DNA of 64,000 bases from Rhodanobacter lindaniclasticus (lineage in GTDB: Bacteria; Pseudomonadota; Gammaproteobacteria; Xanthomonadales; Rhodanobacteraceae), in the NCBI RefSeq assembly GCF_004799035.1, contig NZ_MWIO01000026.1, positions 1-64,000 of the forward strand, in the 5' to 3' direction. How positions within the stretch are numbered: position 1 is the first letter of the stretch; each line of letters begins with the position of its first letter. The position numbers and the translations under genes are program-made. A model generated the notes under the pieces. The model worked only from the letters and a program-made list of their open reading frames with translations, searched no databases and was not told the DNA's origin. Positions 28,452 through 37,632 of the stretch are shown piece after piece.

Positions 28452-29732
28452 ATGTCCGTTTTTCGATCGGTGCCTTTGGGCGCCGCCTGCCTGCTGTATG
28501 CCGCGGTGCTCGGTGCCGCCCCGCAATCCGATTCCCCGCCTGCTCCTCCCGCATTCGCCGCACCGGCGCCGCTGCAGGTGGCCGTGCGCCTGGTCTGGGA
28601 GAGCACGCCCGAAGTGGAGGCCGCGCGGGCCGAGCTGGAGGCGGCGCGGGCGCGTGCCCGGGCGGCGGCGCAGCCGCTGTACAACCCGTCGCTGGCGCTT
28701 GACGCCGAGAACGCCGACGTCGACCGGCGCACCGCCGGGATCAGTCTGTCGCTGGACCTGTCTGGCAAGCGGCGCGCCCGCGCCGACCAGGGCGACGCCG
28801 AACTGCGCGCCAGCGAGATCGCCTACGACCTGCGCCGTCGGGACATTGCGGCGCGCTGGCTGAAGGGTTGGTCGACGGCGGCGCTGGCTGCGCGCCAGCG
28901 CGAACTGGGCCAGCAACGCCTGGCGTTGATGCAGCGCTTCGACGACCTGGCCGCCCAACGCCTGAAGGTCGGCGACATCAGCAGTCCGGAGCGCGACCTT
29001 GCGGGCCTTGCGCTGGGCGAGGCGCAAATGCAGCAAGCATCGTTGGCCGGCAACGAGGCGGCGGCCCACGCTGCCTTGTTGGCGATCAGCGGCGATCGCC
29101 TCGGCAGCCCGCCGGCCTTGCCGGCCAGCCTGCCGCCCGCCGCCGAAGCATGGCCGCCGCTGGCGACCGGACAGTTGCCGGAAATGATGCGGGCTCGCGC
29201 CGAGCAGGCGAGCGCCGACGCGGGCGTGCAGGTGGCGCGCCGGGCGCGCATTCCCGACCCCACGGTCAGCCTGACCGGCGGGCGGGTGCGCAATGGTCCG
29301 ATCAGCGACCGCGTCGTTGGCCTGAGCGTGTCCATTCCCTTGCCGGTGCTCAACAGCGGCAGCGCGGAGATGGCGGCGGTCCAGGCCGAAGCCGCTGCGG
29401 CGGCGGCGAACGTGCGCGCCCGCCAGTTCGCGCTCGACGCCAGCCTCACCGAAGCACGCGCCCGCTACCGCGCCCTGCACGCGGCGGCCGAAGCTTTCCG
29501 CAGCGGCCGCGCGGCCGCCTTCCGGGAGCGTACCGCGTTGCTGGAAAAGCTCTGGCGCGCCGGGGAGATCGGCACCTCCGACTACCTCGTGCAGCTCAAG
29601 CAGAGCCTGGACACCGCACTGTCCGGACTGGAGCTGGAAAGCCAGGCCTGGCAGGCCTGGTTCGATTACCTCACCGCCGCCGGTCGCCTCAACGACTGGC
29701 TCGATGGCCGCACTCAGGAGCTTTCCCGATGA
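28452..29732 (+). CDS. czcC: outer-membrane efflux protein (CzcC/TolC family)
   Basis: The 426-residue protein has a signal peptide followed by the two TolC hairpin repeats (LEAARARARAAAQPLYNPSL; TLRQ-like coil around RALHAAAEAFRSGRAAAF). NPSLALDAENADVDRR is typical of the CzcC group. It is the outer-membrane duct for the adaptor and pump that follow. AGGAGA precedes the ATG by nine bases; the region before it carries a short GC-rich hairpin. The stop overlaps the next start (ATGA). Confidence 0.9.
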   Translation: MSVFRSVPLGAACLLYAAVLGAAPQSDSPPAPPAFAAPAPLQVAVRLVWESTPEVEAARAELEAARARARAAAQPLYNPSLALDAENADVDRRTAGISLSLDLSGKRRARADQGDAELRASEIAYDLRRRDIAARWLKGWSTAALAARQRELGQQRLALMQRFDDLAAQRLKVGDISSPERDLAGLALGEAQMQQASLAGNEAAAHAALLAISGDRLGSPPALPASLPPAAEAWPPLATGQLPEMMRARAEQASADAGVQVARRARIPDPTVSLTGGRVRNGPISDRVVGLSVSIPLPVLNSGSAEMAAVQAEAAAAAANVRARQFALDASLTEARARYRALHAAAEAFRSGRAAAFRERTALLEKLWRAGEIGTSDYLVQLKQSLDTALSGLELESQAWQAWFDYLTAAGRLNDWLDGRTQELSR

Positions 29733-30826
29733 ATGACACGAACCTTTGCCGTCGCCTGTTCGCCCTTGCCTTGCTGGCTGCCATCAACGTTACCGTCCGG
29801 GCCCAGGACGCCGTGCCCGCCAACCCACTCGCGCTGGATGCCGCCGCGATCGCTGCGGCCGGCATCGTGACCGACAAGGCCACGCTCCGCGTCCTGACCG
29901 ACGAATTGAAAGCCCCCGGCGAGGTGAAGGCCGACGCTTATGCCACCGTGCTGGTTTCGCCACGGGTGGAATCCCAGGTACTGGCCCGCAAGGCCAGGCT
30001 CGGCGACGTCGTCAAGGCGGGCGAGCCGCTGGTGGAGCTTTCCAGCGTGGAGGTGGCCGGCACGCAGGGCGCGCTGATCGTCGCCGAGCAGGACTGGCAG
30101 CGCATCGCCGCACTGGGACCGCAGGCGGTTTCGGCGCGCCGCTACGGCGAGGCGAAGGTGGCGCGCGACCAGGCCCGCGCCAAACTGCGCGCCTACGGCC
30201 TGTCCGAAGGTCAGATCCGCGGCTTGCTGAAGGCCGGTTCGGCCAGGGCCGACGGCAGTTTCGAGCTGCTCGCCCCTGCCGCCGGCCGGATCACCACCGA
30301 CGATTTCCTGGTCGGCGAACGCGTCGAACCCGGCCGCACGCTGTTCACCCTGGTCGAGGAAGACTCGGTGTGGGTCGAGGCCCAGATGGCCCCGGCCGAT
30401 GCCGAGAAAGTCCAGCCGGGAGACACGATACGCGTGCTCGCGCACGACGCGTCGCTCCCCGGCACGGTGATCCAGCGCTCGCACCGGACGGACGAACGCA
30501 CCCGCACCGTGCCGGTGCGCATCGAGGTGGACAACCGCCAGGACCTGCTGCATCCGGGCGAGCTGGTCGAAGCCCGCATCGCCGTGGGCGGCAGCCGGCA
30601 GGTGCTCGCCGTGCCGGCCGATGCCGTCGTGCTGCTGCAGAACCAGCCCACCGTGTTCGTACCCAGGGCCAAGGACCAGTTCGAGGCCGCGCCCATCGTC
30701 ACTGGCGACAGCCGGGAAGGCTGGACGGTGGTGACCGACGGCCTCAAGCCCGGCGCGCCGTACGTGCGCAAGGGCGCCTTTGCGCTGAAGGCGCGCCTGC
30801 TGCGTTCGCAACTGGGAGAAGAATGA
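29729..30826 (+). CDS. czcB: periplasmic adaptor of metal RND efflux (CzcB type)
   Basis: The 365-residue membrane-fusion protein has a signal peptide (ending VRAQD) and then the adaptor core: ATVLVSPRVESQVLARKARLGDVVKAGEPLVEL (lipoyl half), an alpha hairpin with EQDWQRIAALGPQAVSARRYGEAK, second lipoyl half DGSFELLAPAAGRI, and barrel domain ADAEKVQPGDTIRVLA. It lacks the Met-rich metal-binding module of the cusB product. It overlaps both neighbours by four bases. Confidence 0.9.
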   Translation: MNDTNLCRRLFALALLAAINVTVRAQDAVPANPLALDAAAIAAAGIVTDKATLRVLTDELKAPGEVKADAYATVLVSPRVESQVLARKARLGDVVKAGEPLVELSSVEVAGTQGALIVAEQDWQRIAALGPQAVSARRYGEAKVARDQARAKLRAYGLSEGQIRGLLKAGSARADGSFELLAPAAGRITTDDFLVGERVEPGRTLFTLVEEDSVWVEAQMAPADAEKVQPGDTIRVLAHDASLPGTVIQRSHRTDERTRTVPVRIEVDNRQDLLHPGELVEARIAVGGSRQVLAVPADAVVLLQNQPTVFVPRAKDQFEAAPIVTGDSREGWTVVTDGLKPGAPYVRKGAFALKARLLRSQLGEE

Positions 30827-33800
30827 TGCTGGAGCGTCTGATCGAACTCTCGCTGCGCTACAAGGTACTGGTGCTGATCGCTTTCGCGGTGATCGGCCTT
30901 CTGGGCGTGCAGGCTGCGCGCCAACTGCCGATCGATGCCTTCCCCGACGTCACGCCGGTGCAGGTGAATGTCTATACCGAAGCCTCGGGCCTCGCCGCCG
31001 AGGACGTCGAGCAACTGCTGACCACGCCGGTCGAATCGGCCCTGGCCGGCCTGCCCAGGGTGGAACAGATCCGTTCGGTCAGCCTGTTCGGCCTGTCCTA
31101 TGTGGCGGTCTATTTCGACGACGGCATGGACATCTACTTCGCCCGCCAACTGGTGAACGAACGCCTGCAACAGGTGGGCGACCGCCTGCCGGCCGGCTAC
31201 GGCAAGCCGGAGATGGGGCCGAACACCTCCGGCCTCGGCCAGGTGTTCTGGTACACCGTCGAACGTGCCGACGAAGAGCTCAAGAACGCGCCCGACGACA
31301 TGGACCTGCGCACGCTGCAGGACTGGACCATCCGCCTGATCCTGCGCACCGCGCCGGGTGTGGACGACGTCACTTCGTGGGGTGGCCAGGAAAGGCAATA
31401 CCAGGTGCGCATCGACCCGATGAAGCTGATCGCGCACCAGCTGGGCTTCAAGGACGTGATCGAGGCCCTGCAGGCAAACAACGCCCAGGTCGGCGGCAAC
31501 TTCGTCGACATCGGCCGCGAGCAATATCTGGTACGCGGCCTGGGGCTGGTGTCGGATGTGAAGGACATCGGCGACATCGTGCTCAAGAGCGAGGACGGCA
31601 CGCCGGTCTACGTACGCGACGTGGCGAGCATTGTCGAGGCGGGCGCGCCGCGTACCGGCGCCGTCACCCGCGATGGCAGGGAAGTGGTGCTGGGCATGGC
31701 GCTGGCACGCATCGGCGAGAACGCCAAGAGCGTCGTCGACGCGGTCAAGGCCAGGCTCGACACGGTCAGGCAGGCGCTGCCGCCGGGTGTCGCGGTGAAG
31801 CCGGTGTACGAGCGTACCGAACTGGTCGACGCTGCGGTGGGAACGGCCGTGCGCGCGCTGGTCGAAGGCTCGATCCTGGTCGCCTTGGTGCTGTTCCTGT
31901 TCCTGGGCGAATTGCGCAGCGCGCTGGTGGTGGTCATGGCCTTGCCGCTGGCGATGCTGATCGCCTTCATCTGCATGAACCAGATGGGCCTGTCGGCCAA
32001 CCTGATGTCGCTGGCGGGCCTGGCGATCGGCATCGGCATGATGGTGGATGGCGCAGTGGTGATGGTGGAGAACGCCTTCCGCATCATGGCCGAGCGCAAG
32101 GCCCAAGGCCTGCCGGTGGACCGCGCCGCCGCCGTGCTGATGGCCGCCCGCGAGGTGGCCAGGCCGGTGGCGTTCGCGATCCTGATCATCATCGTGGTGT
32201 TCCTGCCGCTGTTCAGCCTGCAGGGGCTGGAAGGCAAGATGTTCAAGCCGATGGCCTTCAACATCAGCTTCGCCATGGCCGGCTCGCTGCTGCTGGCGCT
32301 GACCCTGATCCCGGTGCTCGCGGCGCTGGTGCTGAAGCCGAAGGAAGAGAAGGACACCCGGTTGGTGGCCATTCTGAAGCGCCACTACGCCACCGCGCTG
32401 GCGTGGTCGCTGGGCCATCGCAAGCGCGTGCTGGGCGTGGCCGCGGGCGTGTTGCTGGGCAGCCTCGCGCTGTTCCCGTTCCTCGGCAAGGAGTTCATGC
32501 CCAACCTCAAGGAGGGCGCCATCATGTGGCGCATCACCTCGATCCCGTCCGCGTCGCTGGATGAATCGATCGGAATCTCCCGGCGGGTCTCGGCGCTGAT
32601 CCGGCAGAAGTTCCCCGAGGTGGAAACCACGCTGGCGATGATCGGCCGCGCCGAGAAGGGCGAGACGGCGGACGTGAACTACATGGAGGTGTACACGCCG
32701 CTGAAGCCGAAGAGCGAGTGGCGCAAAGGCGCGACGCTGGAGAGCCTCGAAGCGGACATGCAGAAGGCGCTGTCCGATGCCTTGCCCACGGCGGTGGTGA
32801 GCTACACCCAGCCGATCCAGATGCGCATCGAGGAGCTGATCTCCGGCGTACGCGCCACGCTGGCGCTGAAGATCTACGGCGACGACCTGGGCGAGCTGGA
32901 CCGGCTCAGTGGTCGCATCAAGAACGTACTGGCCGGCGTGCCCGGCGTGGCCGACCTGGCGCTGGAGGCCAACTTGGGAAAACCGCAGATTCGCATCCAG
33001 GTGGATCGCGATGCGCTGGCCCGTTACGGCCTGAATGCCGACGACGTGCTGGCGGTCGTGAAGAACGGCATCGGCGGCGAGCCGGTGACGACCCTGCTCG
33101 ATGGGGTGAAGCGCTTCGACATCGCGGTGCGGCTGGACGGTGCGGACAAGGCTTCGCTGCCGGCGATCCGGCGCATCCCGATCCGCACTTCCAGCGGTGC
33201 GCTGGTGCAGTTGTCGCAGGTGGCCGCGGTCGACGAGGCGGAAGGCTACTCGTTCATCCGCCGCGAGCAGCTGCAACGCTACGCGGTGATCCAGATGGAC
33301 GTGCGTGGACGTGACATCGACGGTTTCGTCAACGAGGCGAATGCGGCGATCGCCCGGCAGGTGACGCTGCCGACGGGCTACTACAGCGAGTGGGGCGGCG
33401 CGTTCGAGAACCAGCAGCGGGCACTGAAGCGGCTCGCGCTGATCGTGCCGGCCACGATCTTCTTCATCTTCGTGCTGCTGTACACCGCGTTCAATTCGGT
33501 GAAACACGCGGCGCTGATCCTCGCCAACGTGCCGTTCGCCACCATCGGCGGTCTCGTCGGGCTGGCGCTCACGGGGCAATACCTGTCGGTGCCCTCGGCG
33601 ATCGGTTTCATCGCGGTGTTCGGCGTGGCGATGTTGAACGGCATCGTGCTGGTGAGCTTCCTGAATGAGCAGCGCGAGCGTGGTCTGGCCGTGCGTGACG
33701 CGGTGCTGCGCGGTACCGCGCTGCGCCTGCGGCCGGTGCTGATGACCGCCAGCGTGGCGATCCTGGGCCTGGTGCCGATGCTGCTGTCCAGTGGCGTGGG

Positions 33801-33939
33801 CGCGGAAACCCAGCGCCCGCTGGCCACCGTGGTTGTCGGTGGGTTGATTACCTCGACCCTGCTGACCCTGGTCCTGCTGCCGGTGCTGTACGACTGGCTG
33901 GAGCAGCGTGCCGAACGCAAGACCGCCGGGGTTGCCTGA
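30823..33939 (+). CDS. czcA: CzcA-family heavy-metal RND efflux pump
   Basis: The 1038-residue inner-membrane pump of the HME-RND family has twelve helices. Helix 4 reads AIGIGMMVDGAVVMVENAF: Asp409 and Glu416 are kept, but the Asp of the DFG triplet of Zn/Co/Cd pumps is replaced by Gly403. The DGA form separates it from the CusA-type pump at 24493. The exact metal is uncertain. The ATG at 30823 overlaps the czcB stop; 30826 is an in-frame alternative. A strong hairpin follows the stop. Confidence 0.93.
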   Translation: MMLERLIELSLRYKVLVLIAFAVIGLLGVQAARQLPIDAFPDVTPVQVNVYTEASGLAAEDVEQLLTTPVESALAGLPRVEQIRSVSLFGLSYVAVYFDDGMDIYFARQLVNERLQQVGDRLPAGYGKPEMGPNTSGLGQVFWYTVERADEELKNAPDDMDLRTLQDWTIRLILRTAPGVDDVTSWGGQERQYQVRIDPMKLIAHQLGFKDVIEALQANNAQVGGNFVDIGREQYLVRGLGLVSDVKDIGDIVLKSEDGTPVYVRDVASIVEAGAPRTGAVTRDGREVVLGMALARIGENAKSVVDAVKARLDTVRQALPPGVAVKPVYERTELVDAAVGTAVRALVEGSILVALVLFLFLGELRSALVVVMALPLAMLIAFICMNQMGLSANLMSLAGLAIGIGMMVDGAVVMVENAFRIMAERKAQGLPVDRAAAVLMAAREVARPVAFAILIIIVVFLPLFSLQGLEGKMFKPMAFNISFAMAGSLLLALTLIPVLAALVLKPKEEKDTRLVAILKRHYATALAWSLGHRKRVLGVAAGVLLGSLALFPFLGKEFMPNLKEGAIMWRITSIPSASLDESIGISRRVSALIRQKFPEVETTLAMIGRAEKGETADVNYMEVYTPLKPKSEWRKGATLESLEADMQKALSDALPTAVVSYTQPIQMRIEELISGVRATLALKIYGDDLGELDRLSGRIKNVLAGVPGVADLALEANLGKPQIRIQVDRDALARYGLNADDVLAVVKNGIGGEPVTTLLDGVKRFDIAVRLDGADKASLPAIRRIPIRTSSGALVQLSQVAAVDEAEGYSFIRREQLQRYAVIQMDVRGRDIDGFVNEANAAIARQVTLPTGYYSEWGGAFENQQRALKRLALIVPATIFFIFVLLYTAFNSVKHAALILANVPFATIGGLVGLALTGQYLSVPSAIGFIAVFGVAMLNGIVLVSFLNEQRERGLAVRDAVLRGTALRLRPVLMTASVAILGLVPMLLSSGVGAETQRPLATVVVGGLITSTLLTLVLLPVLYDWLEQRAERKTAGVA

Positions 33940-33945
33940 GGCGGC

Positions 33946-33992
33946 CCGCGGCGTGGAGAACACCGCTTCCGGCGATGTTCTCCACGCCGCGG
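33946..33992. terminator. 21-base-pair hairpin between convergent czcA and DMT gene
   Basis: The arms CCGCGGCGTGGAGAACACCGC (33946-33966) and its complement (33972-33992) pair with a single mismatch and a five-base loop. It stands seven bases after the czcA stop and before the end of the convergent permease gene, so it probably blocks read-through from both sides. There is no U-tract, so Rho-independent termination is not assured. Confidence 0.6.
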
Positions 33993-34029
33993 ATGGGATT
34001 CACGTCCGAAGCGGCCAGCGGCCCGGCGG

Positions 34030-34959
34030 TCAGTCGACCATGCTGTGGCTTTCGGTGGTGCCGAGCAGCTCGGGCTGGGTGGTGACGCGCTGCTTGCGAT
34101 GCAGCAGCGGATGCATGAACACGGCCGCCAGGATCACCACCACGCCGAGATAGAACCAGTGATCCAGCTCGTGCTGTTCGCCCAGCAGCACGATCGCCAG
34201 CACGATCGCGTAGACCGGCTCCAGGTTGGTCACCATCTGCGTGCCGAATGCGCTCATGTGGCGCAGCGCCACCAGCGCCAGGGTGAACGGCAGCAAGGTG
34301 CAACCGAACGCCAGCGCCAGCAGCAGCAGTGCGTCGTGCAGGCCCGGCAACACGAATAGCGCGCCCTGGTGCGGCAGCAGCGGGGCGAGCAGGGTGAGGA
34401 AGAGGGTGCCGGTGCCCAGCTCGATGAAGGTCACCGTCAGCGGATCGCCCGATTCGACCATGCGCTTGTTGAGCGAGCCGAACAGCGCCACGAACAGCGC
34501 CGAGAGCACACCCACTGCGATGCCGATGCGCATGTCCACCGGCACGCCGCCGACCACCATCACCACGCCCGGCACCACCGCCACCCCGATCAGCAACTCG
34601 CGCGGATCGAACTTGCGCCGGGCCAGCCACGGTTCGATGAAAGCCAGGAACACCGGCCCCAGCGCGATGCAGGTCGCGCCCACCGACGCATTCGACAGCT
34701 TGATCGCGGCATAGAAGGTCAGCCAGTGCAGCGACACCAGCACGCCGATGCCGGCATACGCGCCGATCAGCCGCCACGACATCGTCCGCAACTGGCGCCG
34801 CACCCGCGGCACCAGCAGCAGCGCACCCGTCACCAGCAGCATGCGCCACCACACCAGCGGCAGCGCCGGCAAGGTGATCAGCTTGCCCAGGATCGCGGTA
34901 AAGCCCCACAGCAACACGCAGAAATGAATCTGCAGACGAGCCTGATTGACGGGTTGCAT
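34030..34959 (-). CDS. EamA/DMT-family permease
   Basis: The 309-residue inner-membrane protein has ten predicted helices in two EamA halves (LQIHFCVLLWGFTAILGKLI at the start, YAGIGVLVSLHWLTFYAAIK in the first half, LPFTLALVALRHMSAFGTQM in the second). The LEPVYAIVLA segment is the usual DMT signature. It probably exports a small metabolite or amino acid; the substrate is unknown. It is convergent with czcA and seems not to belong to the metal block. Confidence 0.88.
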   Translation of the reverse strand: MQPVNQARLQIHFCVLLWGFTAILGKLITLPALPLVWWRMLLVTGALLLVPRVRRQLRTMSWRLIGAYAGIGVLVSLHWLTFYAAIKLSNASVGATCIALGPVFLAFIEPWLARRKFDPRELLIGVAVVPGVVMVVGGVPVDMRIGIAVGVLSALFVALFGSLNKRMVESGDPLTVTFIELGTGTLFLTLLAPLLPHQGALFVLPGLHDALLLLALAFGCTLLPFTLALVALRHMSAFGTQMVTNLEPVYAIVLAIVLLGEQHELDHWFYLGVVVILAAVFMHPLLHRKQRVTTQPELLGTTESHSMVD

Positions 34960-35020
34960 GGGCGTACGCGCGAGGGAAGTCGCGGCATTCTAGCGCCGCG
35001 CATCGCGCCGCATGGGGCCT

Positions 35021-35047
35021 GCAGGAGCGCACCCTGTGCGCGCCTGC
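35021..35047. repeat. short palindromic repeat upstream of DMT gene
   Basis: GCAGG-AGCGCA ... TGTGCGCG-CCTGC: the ends and the GCGCA/TGCGC core pair around a three-base loop. The AGGAGCGCACCCTGTGCGC core resembles the AGGAGC-start repeats at 12707 and 49326 in outline (AGGAGC followed by a G/C dyad), suggesting a related REP class. Confidence 0.5.
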
Positions 35048-35076
35048 CAAAGACGACCGGGTAGATACCGTCTCAC

Positions 35077-35119
35077 CCCGCCGCCGTCGTGTGGTGGAAC
35101 CGGCGGCGGGCGATGCCCG
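35077..35119. repeat. GC-rich hairpins downstream of penicillin-acylase-like gene
   Basis: CCCGCCGCCG (35077-35086) and CGGCGGCGGG (35101-35110) are exact complements; a nested CGGGC-GAT-GCCCG (35107-35119) follows. Both lie downstream of the minus-strand gene ending at 35171 and may help to end its transcript. No T-tract. Confidence 0.45.
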
Positions 35120-35170
35120 CCCTGCGAAGCCCACGATGTGCGGTGGGCCTGGATTTGAGCCTGGCCGAGG

Positions 35171-37402
35171 TTATTGCTGGCCCGGGTGATAGCTGCGTTC
35201 GGTGTGGCCCTTCAGTTGTTCTGGCCAGAAGTAGACGGTGCGCAGGTTGCCGGTGGTGTAGCGCTCCGCCTCGTCGTTGAAGTGCGGCGAATCGGGGTGC
35301 CCGCTTTCGCCGCCGGCGGTGATCGCCCGCGCATGCACCTTCGGCCCGAACTCGACTGCGGCGACGAAGCTGTTGCCGCCGGTGCCGTAGTAGCGCTTGG
35401 TACCCGGCCAGCGATGCACGCCGAACGAGGCCAGCGAACCCCAGCGCGAAGAGGTGAACGGCACCGGGATGCTGGGCCTGGCGTCGTCGAATTTCTGCAC
35501 GATGTCGCCGTTGATGCGCTGGAAGCGGTTGATCTCGCCCCACGGCACGCCCCAGCTGCCGAAGTCTTTCGTCAGCCGATCGGAGGCTTCGACCAGCGCA
35601 CTGAGGCGCGCCTTGGCGCCGGCCTTCGCGGCCATCCGGTCGTAGACCGTCAGGCCTTCGGCGGTGTCGGCCTTGCTCACTTCGTCCCACAGCGTGTCGC
35701 CCCAGAACACCGCCAGCGAGGTCGGCATCGAGGCGATGCCCCAGCGGTAGTCCCAGTCGCGCAGCAACTGGATCGGCCCGGCCAGTTTCGCGCGCAGCGG
35801 ATCGTCGGCGGGCAACGCGTCGTAGTCGGCGATCAGGATCGGCAACTGCCGTGCGAACGCGGGCAGGTAGGAGTCGAACGCCGCGGTGATCAGCGAGGGC
35901 AGGGTGACCTGCCTGATGTCGGTGAGCAGGCGGATCGCGTGCAGGCCGCGCGGGTTCTCGCCGAAGGTATCCATGTAGCGCGGGTAGTCGGCCTGCTTCG
36001 GGCTGTACGCGCCGGCGGCGGAATACGGCCAGTTGTTGGTGTTGAAGGTCCAGCCATTGGGCGGGTTCACCACCTGCGGCAGCTGGTCCAGCGGGGTCAG
36101 GCCCTGCCAGTCGGTGGCCGGGTCGCTGCCGTCGACCGGCTTGGTGTAGTCGAAGCGGTTGTCGCGCTTGGGCACGAACTGCGGCAGCAGGAAGGCGATC
36201 TCGCCCTTGTCGTCGGCGAACAAGGTGTTGTTGGAAGAATTCGCCTTGAGCTCGGCGACCTTCATGTAGCTGGCCAGGTCGTGCGTCCTGGTGCGCAGCC
36301 AGCTCTGTTCCAGCGCGGGGATCGGCTTGTTCATCAGCGCCTCGGCGATCCACTTGCCGTCCGCCTCGCGCACGATCGGGCCGTGATGGGTGAAGTGCGC
36401 GGTGAACGTGCGCTGCGCCAGCGCGCCGTGCTTGTCGCGATACGACAAGGTGATCTGGCGCGAGGTCACCGGCCGCAGGTCTTTCCCGTAGCGATAGAAC
36501 AGCTTGCCGTCCCGGTGCACGATGGTCTCGGCGAACTCGTCGACCACGTCGACGCCGGTCGAGGTATGCATCCAGCCCACGTGCGGGTTGAAGCCCTGGT
36601 AGATGAAGAACTGGCCCCAGGTCACCGCGCCGTAAGCATTCAGCCCTTCGTCGCTGGACATCTGCAGTTCGGAGCGGAAGAAGAACGAGGTGTGCGGGTT
36701 GATCAGCAGCAGCGCGTGGCCGTCGACGGTGAGTTTGGGCGCGATCGCGATGCCGTTGGAGCCGGTCGGCTCGATCCAGCTGGGCTGCGTCTGCACCTGT
36801 GCCAGCGGCGCATCGTCAGGGCTGCCGTAGAAAGCCTTCAGCGGCGCCAGCTCCACCCGCTCGATGTCGCCGCCGATGCTGCCCTCGGTGAACGACAGTG
36901 CCATCCACGGCTCGAAACGGGTGATCACGCGCGGGTGCACGTCGGGGTGCGTGGCGAGGTAGTAGTTGAGCCCGTCGGCCCAGCTGTCCATCAGCTTGCG
37001 CAGCCAGCGCGGACTCTGCGCGTACAGCTTCTTCAGCTCGGCCGGGTCGATGAACAGGCGCTGGCGCAGGTCCTGCCACAGCGCGGAGTCGTCGGCGTCC
37101 TTCGCCTCGGCCAGCTGGCCCAGCGCGATCAGGTAGTTGGTCTCGACCCGGTTGAAGTCGTCCTCGGCCTGGGCGTAGGCCATGCCGAACACCGCGTCCG
37201 CATCGGTCTTGCCGTGCACGTGGGCGATGCCCCAGTCGTCGCGGGTGATCGTCACCGCCTGCGCCTGGCGCTGCCAGCGCGCCTGCTCGGGCGTGGCGGC
37301 GACCGCGGCCTGCACCAGGCACAACGCCAGCAATGCGGCTGCGGCCAGTACGGATGAAATCCTGGATGGGCGCTGGATGCCGCCCGACATTCGTGTGTTC
37401 AT
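35171..37402 (-). CDS. penicillin acylase family Ntn-hydrolase
   Basis: The 743-residue exported precursor has a signal peptide (SSVLAAAALLALCLVQAAVAA), an alpha-chain region (TITRDDWGIAHVHGKTDADAVFGMAYAQAEDDF) and the autoprocessing point EPTGSNGIAI, where Ser215 becomes the N-terminal nucleophile of the beta chain. The beta chain continues with LLINPHTSF and ends with RTVYFWPEQL. Such periplasmic enzymes hydrolyse amides, including acyl-homoserine lactones or antibiotic side chains; the substrate cannot be told here. The ATG at 37402 is preceded by a GAGGGGC site and leads into the signal peptide; an upstream in-frame ATG at 37504 adds Arg-rich sequence. Confidence 0.9.
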   Translation of the reverse strand: MNTRMSGGIQRPSRISSVLAAAALLALCLVQAAVAATPEQARWQRQAQAVTITRDDWGIAHVHGKTDADAVFGMAYAQAEDDFNRVETNYLIALGQLAEAKDADDSALWQDLRQRLFIDPAELKKLYAQSPRWLRKLMDSWADGLNYYLATHPDVHPRVITRFEPWMALSFTEGSIGGDIERVELAPLKAFYGSPDDAPLAQVQTQPSWIEPTGSNGIAIAPKLTVDGHALLLINPHTSFFFRSELQMSSDEGLNAYGAVTWGQFFIYQGFNPHVGWMHTSTGVDVVDEFAETIVHRDGKLFYRYGKDLRPVTSRQITLSYRDKHGALAQRTFTAHFTHHGPIVREADGKWIAEALMNKPIPALEQSWLRTRTHDLASYMKVAELKANSSNNTLFADDKGEIAFLLPQFVPKRDNRFDYTKPVDGSDPATDWQGLTPLDQLPQVVNPPNGWTFNTNNWPYSAAGAYSPKQADYPRYMDTFGENPRGLHAIRLLTDIRQVTLPSLITAAFDSYLPAFARQLPILIADYDALPADDPLRAKLAGPIQLLRDWDYRWGIASMPTSLAVFWGDTLWDEVSKADTAEGLTVYDRMAAKAGAKARLSALVEASDRLTKDFGSWGVPWGEINRFQRINGDIVQKFDDARPSIPVPFTSSRWGSLASFGVHRWPGTKRYYGTGGNSFVAAVEFGPKVHARAITAGGESGHPDSPHFNDEAERYTTGNLRTVYFWPEQLKGHTERSYHPGQQ

Positions 37403-37632
37403 TCTGTCGCCCCTCGATGCTCGATGTGCTTCGCCAGCGTAGCCCATTCTGCACGCGTCGCATGGACGCCGTCCCGCGACTTGCCTGTGCGACGGAATCC
37501 TCATCGCGACCGCGGGATGGTGACAGGCCGAGGATGGAGCCGGGGCAGGTAACCCGGGTGCATGCCGCGACGAAGGGAGCGGTGGGCGGCAGCGTCCGCC
37601 TCTGTTCTTGCCCCCTTTCCGAGGAATGACTG

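Noticed and set aside
16029-33939. The metal block as an integrated mobile island
   Set aside because: Base composition looks like that of its neighbours and there is no integrase, tRNA end or direct-repeat pair; acquisition cannot be shown from the window.
30211-33963. 1250-residue open frame opposite czcA and czcB
   Set aside because: Antisense shadow of the RND genes, full of His/Arg/Gln runs and with no recognisable motif.
35174-37357. 727-residue plus-strand frame opposite the penicillin-acylase-like gene
   Set aside because: Antisense shadow; the minus strand carries a signal peptide and a catalytic Ser motif.
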